Source: Pseudomonadaceae bacterium
GTDB taxonomy: Bacteria > Pseudomonadota > Gammaproteobacteria > Pseudomonadales > Azotimanducaceae
Reading direction: 5' to 3'
Length of the DNA: 64,000 nt
NCBI GenBank assembly: GCA_024743435.1
Contig: JANSWO010000008.1
Location: forward strand, 1-64,000
Shown here: positions 1 through 7,936 of the stretch, piece by piece
Numbering within the stretch: position 1 is the first letter of the stretch
Layout: each line of letters starts with the position of its first letter
Program-made: the position numbers and the translations under genes
Notes under the pieces: generated by a model
Told to the model about the DNA's origin: nothing
Database searches by the model: none
The model's input: the letters and a program-made list of their open reading frames with translations, nothing else

Positions 1-6
1 CAGCAC

Positions 7-735
7 ATGAATGCTAGGCGCAATAAACGGCAATCTTTGAGGACGCTAGTCCTGATGTTTGCCCTCGCACTGCCGACTTCGCAGATGTTTGCGCAGGAGC
101 AGACCAACAATGACCCGTGGGAACCGCTCAACCGGAAAACTCATGCACTGAACGACTTTGCAGATCGTTGGGTTCTGCGGCCGGTTGCCGTGGGTTATGA
201 CACCGTGACGCCAGGAATAGTGCAGGATGGTATCGGAAATTTTTTCGACAACCTTGGCACTCCCGGCGTTGCTATCAATCAGATCCTTCAGGGCAAGCCG
301 AGGTTGGCGGCTTCCGATACCGGGCGTTTCCTTCTCAACTCAACGTTCGGCATTGCCGGGCTCATCGATATCGCGTCTCGCGTTGGCTTGCCTGCGCACA
401 GCGAGGACTTCGGTCAGACCTTTGGTCGCTGGGGAATTGATTCAGGGCCATATCTGGTTGTGCCGTTTCGCGGGCCGTCTACGGTGCGCGATGCGATAGG
501 AATGGGGTTCGATACTCTGTTGAACCCGCTTCGTTTGGTGGATCACGAACCCACGCGCTACAGCATGTTGGCCGCAAGCATCATCGATACACGGGCCAGC
601 CTGCTATCCGCGGAAGACCTCATCAGCGGCGACGAGTACGTCTTCATTCGCGAAGCCTACCTGCAACGCAGGCACTTTTTGATCACGGATGGCGTCGTAG
701 AGGATGACCCTTTTCTGGATGACTTCGATGAGTAA
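7..735 (+). CDS. mlaA: MlaA/VacJ-family outer-membrane lipid-asymmetry protein
   Basis: The 242-residue product matches the MlaA (VacJ) family, which removes mislocalised phospholipids from the outer leaflet of the outer membrane and passes them to the Mla ABC pathway. Seen in the sequence: the family opening DPWEPLNRKTHALND near residue 36, then a hydrophobic amphipathic middle with repeated GxxD/GIAG turns, and an acidic C-terminus (DDPFLDDFDE). Length fits the family (about 250 aa). The ATG lies six bases from the left edge, so any ribosome site is cut off. Odd point: the N-terminus (RTLVLMFALALPTSQMFAQ) reads as a cleavable signal peptide ending in AQ and has no cysteine, so the usual lipobox is absent and the protein may not be lipidated. 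The other mla genes are not in the window. Confidence in family is high; lipidation status is inference. Confidence 0.9.
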   Translation: MNARRNKRQSLRTLVLMFALALPTSQMFAQEQTNNDPWEPLNRKTHALNDFADRWVLRPVAVGYDTVTPGIVQDGIGNFFDNLGTPGVAINQILQGKPRLAASDTGRFLLNSTFGIAGLIDIASRVGLPAHSEDFGQTFGRWGIDSGPYLVVPFRGPSTVRDAIGMGFDTLLNPLRLVDHEPTRYSMLAASIIDTRASLLSAEDLISGDEYVFIREAYLQRRHFLITDGVVEDDPFLDDFDE

Positions 736-755
736 ATGCTGATCGGAGGGACGCG

Positions 756-1220
756 CTACTCGCCGTCTCGAGCGGCAAGTTTCGCGTTGATGAAATCACC
801 GTGCTCCACATACAGAAGATCGCTGATATGTCGAATGCGGCCTTCCTCGACGGGCGCTACCTCAGCATCCGCGAGTGCTACTCGCCATAACGCCTCGATA
901 AGCGCACAGCGCTGGTCGTAGGACCAGCGCCTCATCAGTTCAGCCGTGAACTCGATGACACCAACCTGCTCTGCTATGTGGGCCTCAGCGCGTACCAGAG
1001 CTGCCTCAACGTCCGCCAGCTCAAGGCCGGTCAAATCGCGTAGCCCATCGGTTGCCGCTCGGCGCTCCTCCGCGGAGACATTGTGATCCGCCCACGCCAC
1101 TTCGATCAGCAGCACAGCGACGGTATAAGCCAGATCGATCGCGCTGGCTGCAACTTCCGAACCCGCCCGCGCTCCGTCATCGTTCAAGCCGAACAACGCT
1201 TTCAGACGTGCCAGGCTCAT
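756..1220 (-). CDS. TerB-like tellurite-resistance-domain protein
   Basis: This 154-residue, all-helical acidic protein resembles the TerB/DjlA-N family. Residues 30-140 carry the pattern seen in TerB domains: a hydrophobic helix followed by VAWADHNVSAEERRA, a second ADxEVAPVEEGRIRHIS helix near the end, and the paired acidic motifs thought to bind metal. TerB-type proteins are found in tellurite-resistance operons but also as lone proteins of unknown role, and nothing else of the Ter system is present here. The ATG overlaps the last four bases of the upstream dusA-like gene (ATGA), so the two are surely cotranscribed, dusA first. Convergent with mlaA, with 20 bases between the stops. Function beyond the domain is unknown. 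Confidence 0.8.
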   Translation of the reverse strand: MSLARLKALFGLNDDGARAGSEVAASAIDLAYTVAVLLIEVAWADHNVSAEERRAATDGLRDLTGLELADVEAALVRAEAHIAEQVGVIEFTAELMRRWSYDQRCALIEALWRVALADAEVAPVEEGRIRHISDLLYVEHGDFINAKLAARDGE

Positions 1221-2239
1221 GCGGCGCGGTCACGCAGGTGGTCGAGTGCCGCCAGTACATCTGCTGTACCGGCGCCGTCTTTACGCGGCAGCTCCGACAG
1301 CGCCCGTCGATAAGCGCGAGCGCCTGGAAAGCCGTTAAAGATTGCCAGCATGTGCCTTGTCATTGCGTGCAATCGCTCGCCCTCGCGCAGCTTGTTGTCA
1401 ACATAGTCGAGGTGCTCAGTGAGCAGGCTCAGACGATCAGCCAATGATAGAGAGCCGTCTCTCGCATGCTCGATATCGGCCAGTAGCGCTGGGTTGTGGT
1501 ACGCCGCTCTGCCAATCATGACACTGTCGAATCGAGCGCTGAGCTCGTTAAACTGGCTGCGTTCGGTAACGCCGCCGTTAACGATGACCGGTACGGACGG
1601 AAAGCAGGTACGAACGCGCTCGGCGCGCTCATAGTTCAGTGGCGGGATATTCCGATTCTGCGCGGGAGACAGCCCGTTGAGAAACGCCTTGCGCGCGTGC
1701 ACAACCAATGCTGCGTTGCCCGCGGCGTTTACCGCCTCAACAAACGCAAAGAGGAACGCTTCGCTGTCCTCGTCATCGACTCCTATCCGGGTCTTAACCG
1801 TCACCGGTATGGGCACGGCGCTCACCATCGCGCTCACACACTCCGCGACCAGAGTCGGCTCGCGCATCAGGCACGCACCGAACGCGCCCTTTTGGACGCG
1901 GGGGGAGGGGCAACCGACATTCAGATTGATCTCCCGATAGCCTGCAGCGGCGCCCAAACGAGCGCAGCGGGCAAGCTCCTCAGGATCACTGCCGCCCAGC
2001 TGCAACGCCAGTGGCTGCTCGCTGACATCGAAGCCGAGGAAACGCTCCACATCACCGGAAAGCAGCGCGCGCGTTGTCACCATCTCGGTATACAACAGAG
2101 CGCTGGGGCTGAATCTTCGCAGCAATACACGACAGTGCCGATCGGTCCACTCCATCATCGGCGCAACCGAGACGGGTGCTAGTGCAACCGGGGCGGTCGG
2201 GCAGGGCACTCGCGTGATTGTCTGTCGTTCTGGCGGCAT
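1217..2239 (-). CDS. dusA: tRNA-dihydrouridine(20/20a) synthase DusA
   Basis: FMN-dependent enzyme that reduces uridine to dihydrouridine at positions 20/20a in the D-loop of tRNA. The 340-residue sequence contains the DusA signatures SVAPMMEWTDRHCR near the N-terminus, YTEMVTT, the catalytic-cysteine motif INLNVGCPSPRVQKGAFGA, the KTRIGVDD strand, HARKAFLNGLSP and a C-terminal TRHMLAIFNGFPGAR segment, all in the expected order of a TIM barrel plus helical domain. I place the start at the ATG at 2239; an upstream in-frame TTG at 2287 would add 16 residues with no family resemblance and no clear ribosome site. Its stop overlaps the terB-like start by four bases, giving a two-gene operon. Confidence 0.95.
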   Translation of the reverse strand: MPPERQTITRVPCPTAPVALAPVSVAPMMEWTDRHCRVLLRRFSPSALLYTEMVTTRALLSGDVERFLGFDVSEQPLALQLGGSDPEELARCARLGAAAGYREINLNVGCPSPRVQKGAFGACLMREPTLVAECVSAMVSAVPIPVTVKTRIGVDDEDSEAFLFAFVEAVNAAGNAALVVHARKAFLNGLSPAQNRNIPPLNYERAERVRTCFPSVPVIVNGGVTERSQFNELSARFDSVMIGRAAYHNPALLADIEHARDGSLSLADRLSLLTEHLDYVDNKLREGERLHAMTRHMLAIFNGFPGARAYRRALSELPRKDGAGTADVLAALDHLRDRAA

Positions 2240-2456
2240 GGCTGGTAAGGGTTCACCTACGCAAATAGAAACCAGGCGTCGAGACAACGCCTGGCCCGGG
2301 TACTCATTGGCCTAGGTGCTCATTGTAGCTGACTGGATACGGGCCTTATCATGCTTTCATGCACAGGCACGCTTCCGACAACCACGCCCGACCCGGTCAC
2401 ATCAGCTCACTGTTTGTACCGCTTTATGGGCTATTCCTTCCGGCGGGAAGCCCGGC

Positions 2457-3293
2457 TTGAACGAGTTGATCGCCCGGCCTGAGCTGAAGCCGCTGCTGGA
2501 AGCGGGCGATGCATTTGAAGTGCTCATGAACCTGCCTGGTCAATCCATGCGTGAGGTAGCCAGCCGCTCAACTCGGCTCGTACGGATTGCAGACAAACCC
2601 TACTACTGCAAGTTCCATCGAGGCGTGGGCTGGCGTGAGATCTTCAAGAACCTGATTATTGGACGGCTCGCGGTCGTTGATGCAAATAACGAGCGCTTAG
2701 CTAGTGAGCGTCTAACGGCAGCCGGCGTTGAATCGTTGTCGGTGGCTGCATTCGCGCGGCGTGGCGCAAATCCGGCAACCAGAGAGTCTTTCCTGCTGAC
2801 AGATCCAGTGAGTCCCGCGCTGTCACTTGAAGCTCTGGCACTATGCTGGCAGTTGAATCGACCTGCGCCCGCGGTCAGACGCGCACTCATTCGGCGCGTC
2901 GCCAAGCTTGCTCGGGCGATGCATGATGCCGGGGTAAACCACCGCGATTTTTATCTGTGTCATCTTCTGCTACAGACAGACAGCGCATTGACCGTCGAGG
3001 CCATCGATCGAGCTCGCCTGACAATCATCGATCTGCATCGTGCGCAATGTCGAGAACGGGTACCCCAGCGTTACCTCATCCGGGATCTCGCCGGCCTGCA
3101 TTACTCCTCTATGGAGCTTAGGCTGAGCAGAGCCGATCGCCTCAGATTCCTATCCGCGTACTTCAACAAGCCCGTGCGCCAGTGCCTGGCGGAAGACCGC
3201 CGGCACCTCGACAGAATAGATAGAAGGGCTTCGGACTTGTTCAGAAAGGCCCAGCGTAAGGGCATTCTGCCGAGTCAGATATACCTCGGTTGA
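2457..3293 (+). CDS. Lipopolysaccharide core kinase, WaaP/InaA type
   Basis: A protein-kinase-fold enzyme of the Kdo/WaaP (InaA, RfaP) family, which phosphorylates sugars of the LPS inner core at the cytoplasmic face. Visible motifs are the nucleotide-binding lysine strand YYCKFHRGVGWREI, the catalytic loop GVNHRDFYLCHLLL and the metal-binding strand TIIDLHRAQ, in the normal order. The reading frame is open from a GTG at 2316, but residues coded by 2316-2456 look non-coding; a TTG at 2457 preceded by GGGAAG gives 278 residues, close to RfaP (about 265), so I chose it. The start remains uncertain. It is divergent from dusA and followed by a 380-bp gap before lpxC. Other core-oligosaccharide genes are not nearby. 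Confidence 0.75.
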   Translation: MNELIARPELKPLLEAGDAFEVLMNLPGQSMREVASRSTRLVRIADKPYYCKFHRGVGWREIFKNLIIGRLAVVDANNERLASERLTAAGVESLSVAAFARRGANPATRESFLLTDPVSPALSLEALALCWQLNRPAPAVRRALIRRVAKLARAMHDAGVNHRDFYLCHLLLQTDSALTVEAIDRARLTIIDLHRAQCRERVPQRYLIRDLAGLHYSSMELRLSRADRLRFLSAYFNKPVRQCLAEDRRHLDRIDRRASDLFRKAQRKGILPSQIYLG

Positions 3294-3673
3294 TCGTGGC
3301 CCAGAACCGCGCCGCGCGCCGTCACCAGCTCCCGCGCCGACGCTCATGCGTTGCAGAATTGTCAGTCAGTTGCGCCTGAGAAAACGCAGAATCCCTCCAT
3401 TTTTGTGACCACAGCAACCTCAAAAGATCGCTAACTCATTGATTTAATAGATAATGGAGAGAAATTCTACTGGTATTCACTATTCTCCATATTTACCTCC
3501 ATTTTCTCTTCATTTTAGCTGTCCAACTCTGTATAGTTCTCGCCTAAGTCACTGATTGGCAAAAGAACAACCGACCACCCACGCGAACGGCACTTGTTCC
3601 ACTGCGTATCTCAGTATTTTTTGTGAGTGCGCCTTAGCAAGGCCTCAGCGGGTACACGGACAGAGACAACGAT
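3294..3673. promoter_or_regulatory. Upstream region of lpxC with repeated CTCCAT motifs
   Basis: This 380-bp gap has no convincing gene and is more A+T-rich than its surroundings between about 3390 and 3540. It contains CTCCAT three times on the + strand (near 3395, 3485 and 3497) and ATGGAGA at about 3454, so that ATGGAGA and TCTCCAT form an inverted pair across roughly 25 bases. The placement before lpxC, an essential and tightly controlled gene, makes a promoter or leader role likely, but I cannot define -35/-10 boxes with confidence. Unlike the common arrangement, no ftsA/ftsZ genes precede lpxC here. Confidence 0.35.
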
Positions 3674-4612
3674 ATGCGCCATCTACACTCGGACAACACT
3701 ATTAAGCAGCGAACGATCTGCGCACCGGTCCATGCCATCGGCATCGGTGTGCATTCCTCGCGCAAAGTACGCATGACTCTACGCCCTGCCGGCGAGAACA
3801 CCGGGATCAGGTTCGTCCGCACGGACCTACCCGGTAGCCCTGAGGTTCGCGCCTGCGCGCAGCACGTCTCTGACACCACGCTGTCAACGAGCCTCTCTTC
3901 AGGTGACGTGCAGATCGCCACCGTCGAGCACCTGATGTCTGCGCTTTGGGGCCTGGGTATCGACAACCTCATCGTGGAACTGAACGCTGAGGAAGTGCCG
4001 ATCATGGACGGCAGCGCTGCGCCGTTCATCTACCTGATTCGCACCGTAGGCGTGCAGGAACAGACGGCCGCCAAGCAGTTCGTTCGCATCAAGCGCGAGA
4101 TCAAGGTCAGCCAAGGCGACTCGGAAGCCACGTTGCTGCCGTACATGGGCTTCAAGGCTTCTTATCAGTTTGAGGCAGACCATCCGGTCTACAACCGTTA
4201 CCCAAAGCGGGTCGGTCTGGATTTCTCGAGCACATCGTTCGCCGATGAAGTGAGTCGCGCACGCTCGTTTGGGCTTGCCAAGGAACTCGAGCAGGCGCAG
4301 GCGATCAATCGTTGCCTGGGCTCCTCATTGACTAACGCCGTTGGCATCGACGACTACGACGTCATCAACGAAGAAGGCCTTCGTTACAACGATGAGTTCG
4401 TTAAGCACAAGCTGCTCGACGCGATTGGTGATCTGTATCTGCTGGGCCGCCCGGTACTGGGTGAGTTCGTCGGTCAAAAGTCCGGTCATGCGTTGAACAA
4501 CAAGCTGGCGCGAGCGATCTACCGCTGCGAAGACGCTTGGGAAATTGTGACTGTCGGCGCCGACGAGACCGAGGCAACGGTCGAGCCTCTGGCGATGCCT
4601 GCCATTGTCTAG
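3674..4612 (+). CDS. lpxC: UDP-3-O-acyl-N-acetylglucosamine deacetylase LpxC
   Basis: Zinc deacetylase that catalyses the committed step of lipid A synthesis in the cytoplasm. The 312-residue protein has the two-domain LpxC order: an N-terminal IKQRTI...GIGVHSS stretch, the zinc/substrate motif TVEHLMSALWGLGIDN, the MDGSAAPF loop that closes domain I, then domain II with KHKLLDAIGDLYLLGRP (zinc His and Asp) and GHALNNKLARAI (catalytic His). The family typically starts MIKQRT; here the only ATG at 3674 adds nine residues before IKQRT. It is flanked by a strong terminator and a long leader, so it appears to be a single-gene transcript. Confidence 0.97.
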   Translation: MRHLHSDNTIKQRTICAPVHAIGIGVHSSRKVRMTLRPAGENTGIRFVRTDLPGSPEVRACAQHVSDTTLSTSLSSGDVQIATVEHLMSALWGLGIDNLIVELNAEEVPIMDGSAAPFIYLIRTVGVQEQTAAKQFVRIKREIKVSQGDSEATLLPYMGFKASYQFEADHPVYNRYPKRVGLDFSSTSFADEVSRARSFGLAKELEQAQAINRCLGSSLTNAVGIDDYDVINEEGLRYNDEFVKHKLLDAIGDLYLLGRPVLGEFVGQKSGHALNNKLARAIYRCEDAWEIVTVGADETEATVEPLAMPAIV

Positions 4613-4723
4613 AAGCGCTGTCTCAGAAGCGTTTAGTGAGCGTTTTTGCATCGCTTTGAACAAGACAGTCGAGCGATAACGCCAGTTAAGGGCGCTGAGT
4701 TTACTGCTCCCATCGCTTAATCA

Positions 4724-4752
4724 GCGCCCGGTACTACCGGGCGCTTTCGTTT
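4724..4752 (+). terminator. Rho-independent terminator after lpxC
   Basis: GCGCCCGG (4724-4731) and CCGGGCGC (4737-4744) form a perfect 8-bp G+C stem around a TACTA loop, followed at once by TTTCGTTTT. It lies 111 bases after the lpxC stop and just before the end of the leftward methyltransferase gene. Confidence 0.85.
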
Positions 4753-4780
4753 TCGGCCGGCTCATAAGGCGCGCAAACAC

Positions 4781-6115
4781 CTAAAGGCGCATGGCCTCTC
4801 GCCACATCGTGGTGAGCATCTCTCGGATTGCCGGGCGTGCCTCGCTCGCGGGCATGAGGTTCTGCTTGTCGAAAACGTCAGCTATGCGCGCAATGCTGCG
4901 TTCGCCATCAATGAGCGCCATGACATAGGCATGGATCTTTGTGGCTTCGGCCTGATAGCGAAATGCCTCCAACGCCGGAATGGGTTCACTGTCGCTCGCC
5001 AGCCACTCAGGCAACCGGTTATCAGCAACGCCTCGAATGCTCTCGACCTGCCGCAGCTTCGTGCTCGACCAACTGTGCATGAGCTCGCGCCGAGACTGCC
5101 GGCTATGGGGTGAACACAGGTAGTCAATCTCGTCATCGCGGGCGTCAAACAGTTCGAAGCCGTTAGCACGGACTATCTCCAGCGCCTCAGCCTGACTTTG
5201 GCACTCAGCGGGATTCGCGAAGTCGCCGCTGCGGTTGGCAGCAAAGGCGCTAGAGCCGGTATTCAACCAGATGCCTCCCGGGCGCAGTAAAGCGTTAATC
5301 CGGCTGGCGGTCCTGGCGACGGATTGCGGGACGATGTCGATGAACCAGGGTGTAAGCACGAGATCAAACGCGCCCTCACGAAGAGGTGCGGTAAACGCAT
5401 CACCCACGGCGAAGCGCAGCCCGCTCCTGGGCCGTGGTGCATTTGCAGCCAACGCAAGTTCGTTGCGAAAGCCCACCTCCAAAGGGTCTCGAGGCGCTGC
5501 CGGAAATTCGGTGAGATGCAGCTCAGCGCCACTGGAGACCGTGTGCGCGATAGCGACAAGAAGCGGGTTGATATCGAGCGCGAGCGTCGTCATCGGTGCG
5601 AGTGACTGATGTACATCAAAGGCTAGCCGCCCAGCGCCAGCCCCCAGCACCAAAACCTTCTCAATGGGCTCGTCAGAGGCACTAGCCAGCAAGCTGGAAA
5701 CGATCGCTAGTGCTTGTTCGTTCTCGCGCGCTCCCCAGCACCAGTCCCGATGCGCATTCGTGTTATAGCCGGTGATGTCGGTGTGTTCGGCCAGTCCAAC
5801 GCGCAAGCCCGCATAAGTGCCCATGGTTTCCGGAGGCGACACCTGGCCGAAGGGAGCAAGCAGGGCAGAAAGCTGCTCAAGATACGCCTCGAGATGCGAA
5901 ATCTCGGAGCCCAGCCGCTGGCGCGCAGCTCCGCGGCTGTCAGCGTGAGCCTGCCGGCAGGCGGTTATGCGTTGCTGAATTTCACCGGTACTGCGTTTGA
6001 AGCGCGCCAGCCAATGGCTGAGTGCGTCATCGTTAAGCAAGGAGAGCATCTCGCCGTGTCGCGCGAACTCAGCATCAGCTTGCAACAGGTCATCACGAAC
6101 GTATCGAGTAGGCAT
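4781..6115 (-). CDS. SAM-dependent methyltransferase, N2227/carnosine-methyltransferase-like
   Basis: A 444-residue class I methyltransferase. The SAM-binding motif I is KVLVLGAGAGRLAFDVHQS (about residue 153), followed by ALDINPLLVAIA (motif II) and a VGDAFTAP...FDLVLTPWFIDIVPQS strand. Before the fold lies a helical N-terminal domain and the segment YNTNAHRDWCWGARENE, which recalls the RDW motif before the SAM domain in N2227/carnosine N-methyltransferase proteins, and WFIDIVP recalls their WFID strand. After the fold are about 100 residues with a winged-helix look (MALIDGERSIARIADVFDK) typical of PqqD/HTH-type tails. The substrate is unknown; the carnosine link is resemblance only. No co-directional neighbour, so likely transcribed alone. 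Confidence 0.7.
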   Translation of the reverse strand: MPTRYVRDDLLQADAEFARHGEMLSLLNDDALSHWLARFKRSTGEIQQRITACRQAHADSRGAARQRLGSEISHLEAYLEQLSALLAPFGQVSPPETMGTYAGLRVGLAEHTDITGYNTNAHRDWCWGARENEQALAIVSSLLASASDEPIEKVLVLGAGAGRLAFDVHQSLAPMTTLALDINPLLVAIAHTVSSGAELHLTEFPAAPRDPLEVGFRNELALAANAPRPRSGLRFAVGDAFTAPLREGAFDLVLTPWFIDIVPQSVARTASRINALLRPGGIWLNTGSSAFAANRSGDFANPAECQSQAEALEIVRANGFELFDARDDEIDYLCSPHSRQSRRELMHSWSSTKLRQVESIRGVADNRLPEWLASDSEPIPALEAFRYQAEATKIHAYVMALIDGERSIARIADVFDKQNLMPASEARPAIREMLTTMWREAMRL

Positions 6116-6221
6116 TGGACAATCATAGACGAGCGGCGAGGTCAGCGGTGCTTTCGGCCTTACGGGAGCTTAACTCCTGACACGCATCGCTCATCGCCGC
6201 AGCGCAAGGGGTAGGGTCGGT

Positions 6222-6261
6222 TCACTGACGCCCCTGCCGCGCAAGCAGAGGTCGTCAGTGA
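6222..6261 (-). terminator. Long hairpin after the leftward export operon
   Basis: TCACTGACG (6222-6230) pairs perfectly with CGTCAGTGA (6253-6261), and the inner arms CCCCTGC/GCAGAGG extend the stem with one mismatch and a one-base bulge around a CGCGCAA loop. It lies about 40 bases beyond the stop of the leftward gene ending at 6304. There is no following T-run, so it is either a weak or Rho-assisted terminator or an mRNA 3'-end stabiliser. Confidence 0.5.
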
Positions 6262-6303
6262 TCCGGGTCTCAGTCCAGTTCTGAACGCAGCTATAGGACG
6301 TTA

Positions 6304-7917
6304 TCAGACTGGGCTATCAATCGTTCCCGAGACGATGGGTTCAAACGCGGTCAAACTATCCTGGAGGGAAGCGTTGCCCAAGCCGTTACCCGGCAGGACG
6401 CTGCCGAAGCTGCCGTTTTCGCCGTGTAGAGCCATGTAGTTCAGCACAACCGTCTCTACCAGCAAGTTGACGTTGTTTGCGGCAGGGGTCGCCGCCGTTT
6501 CCACTGATCCGTCCGAGCGCATATACCCAATCTGCTGGTGTACTGCCTGTTCTTCAGGCGTGCCGCCAATCAAATTGGGTCGCCCATTCGGGTTGTAGAC
6601 CAGGAAGAACGTGGCCGCCGTTTGCTGGTTGTCCGACACCCACTCGCCTTTGCCTCGGCCATCAACGGTGTTGTCGATGGCGCCATTCGAGGACAGGGAG
6701 CCATCGGAATACAGGTAGAGCATCAGGGGTACACCGCGAATAGCTGCATACTCCAGGCAAGCGCCCATACACTGTCCGGCACGGAAGTCTTTCACTTCGC
6801 CTTCTGCCCGGCGTCCGCCATGGTAGTCGTAGCCACCCATCTCAACGGTGCCCGCACCAGAGAAGCCATTGATGACCATCTTCATGACCGATGCGGTCTT
6901 TTGAAACTCGCGCGAATCCCGGTCGCCGGCATTGAACTCGAGATCAGAGAAAATGGCGTTGGGGCCAACAATCTCAGGGTCGCCTGCCGGATCGAGCGTG
7001 GTCGGGTCACCGAACCGATCAGCAAGATCAGCACTCTTCAGATAGCCACACTTCACCAGGTCCTTAACCACATCATCCGCGGTCACCGGGTTGCCGTCGA
7101 CATCGACAGCCGCCATCTTTTCGCTTGAGATGCGGTAGATCGATTCCATAACCGCTACCGCGTCCTGTTGGCTCAGAACACTCGTAAGATCACCCACATC
7201 GACAAGGCCAGTCACATCCGACGGGCGATCCACTTTGGTGGGCCGCATGGTCAGATCGATAAGGCTTTGCGGGGCCATGGAGTTGCCACCGGAATCCGAG
7301 TTCTCTGAGCCGATGAGAGACAACAGCGAACCGTCCGCTCCGGCTTTCGCGATGCCGTACATGGGATTGTGTGGGTTGTTACCCGTATCGTTTTCACTTC
7401 GCGCCGGGATGACCGCACCGTTGATGTTGGCGGCGGTTGCCGGAGATATGCGCGTCATCATTCCGCGCAGGAAGGCGCTATCCGAGTGAAAGGCCAAGCC
7501 AAGCGTTGTATCAATAAAGTCGTTGGTGCCGGTCTGTGGATTTGCAATCGGCGGAATCATATCGGCAGGCAAGCCTTGGCGTTCATAGCCTCCGGCAGAC
7601 AGGAAATCGAGCTGTCCGCCTTGCTTGCCAACGAGAACGTTGGAGCCAGCCTGGTTTGAGCCCCCCGCCAGATCAAAGCAAATGAACGGAATCTTGCCAG
7701 CGCCCTGAGTCGCGATACCGCACTGGCTGACCAGAGGCAGCAAATCGGGAGACAGCGACGCATGAACCTTGTTGGAGATTCCAATGCTGGCACCTCCAAG
7801 CACCGTACCGGCGCCTCCGATAAAACCCTGAGCCAGAAACTGCCGTCGGGTTTTGGGCCGTGGGTGATCCGCGTGTGTGAGCGGATCGTCGTAGTGTCGA
7901 GTCTTTCGTCGTCGCAT
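6304..7917 (-). CDS. Tat-exported DUF1501-like protein (last gene of leftward export operon)
   Basis: A 537-residue exported protein. The N-terminus KTRRQFLAQGFIGGAGTVLG is a twin-arginine signal (RR followed by FLA and a hydrophobic stretch). The body has segments such as IPFICFDLAGGSNQAGSN, SDSAFLRGMM, NPHNPMYGIAKAG and GGYDYHGGRRAEG that recall DUF1501-type secreted proteins, some of which are automatically named 'GspF' although they have nothing of the GspF membrane protein. I start at the ATG at 7917, which has GAGGAAG seven bases upstream; the open frame to 7977 would overlap the preceding gene. It follows the LamG lipoprotein by 19 bases in the same operon. Biochemical activity unknown. 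Confidence 0.65.
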   Translation of the reverse strand: MRRRKTRHYDDPLTHADHPRPKTRRQFLAQGFIGGAGTVLGGASIGISNKVHASLSPDLLPLVSQCGIATQGAGKIPFICFDLAGGSNQAGSNVLVGKQGGQLDFLSAGGYERQGLPADMIPPIANPQTGTNDFIDTTLGLAFHSDSAFLRGMMTRISPATAANINGAVIPARSENDTGNNPHNPMYGIAKAGADGSLLSLIGSENSDSGGNSMAPQSLIDLTMRPTKVDRPSDVTGLVDVGDLTSVLSQQDAVAVMESIYRISSEKMAAVDVDGNPVTADDVVKDLVKCGYLKSADLADRFGDPTTLDPAGDPEIVGPNAIFSDLEFNAGDRDSREFQKTASVMKMVINGFSGAGTVEMGGYDYHGGRRAEGEVKDFRAGQCMGACLEYAAIRGVPLMLYLYSDGSLSSNGAIDNTVDGRGKGEWVSDNQQTAATFFLVYNPNGRPNLIGGTPEEQAVHQQIGYMRSDGSVETAATPAANNVNLLVETVVLNYMALHGENGSFGSVLPGNGLGNASLQDSLTAFEPIVSGTIDSPV

Positions 7918-7936
7918 GATTACTTCCTCAATCCGC

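Noticed and set aside
756-1220. Tellurite-resistance operon
   Set aside because: Only a lone TerB-like domain protein coupled to dusA; no terZ, terC, terD or terE genes.
6304-7917. Type II secretion protein GspF
   Set aside because: The sequence has a Tat signal and a soluble body, without the membrane helices of GspF; the name is a common annotation error for this family.
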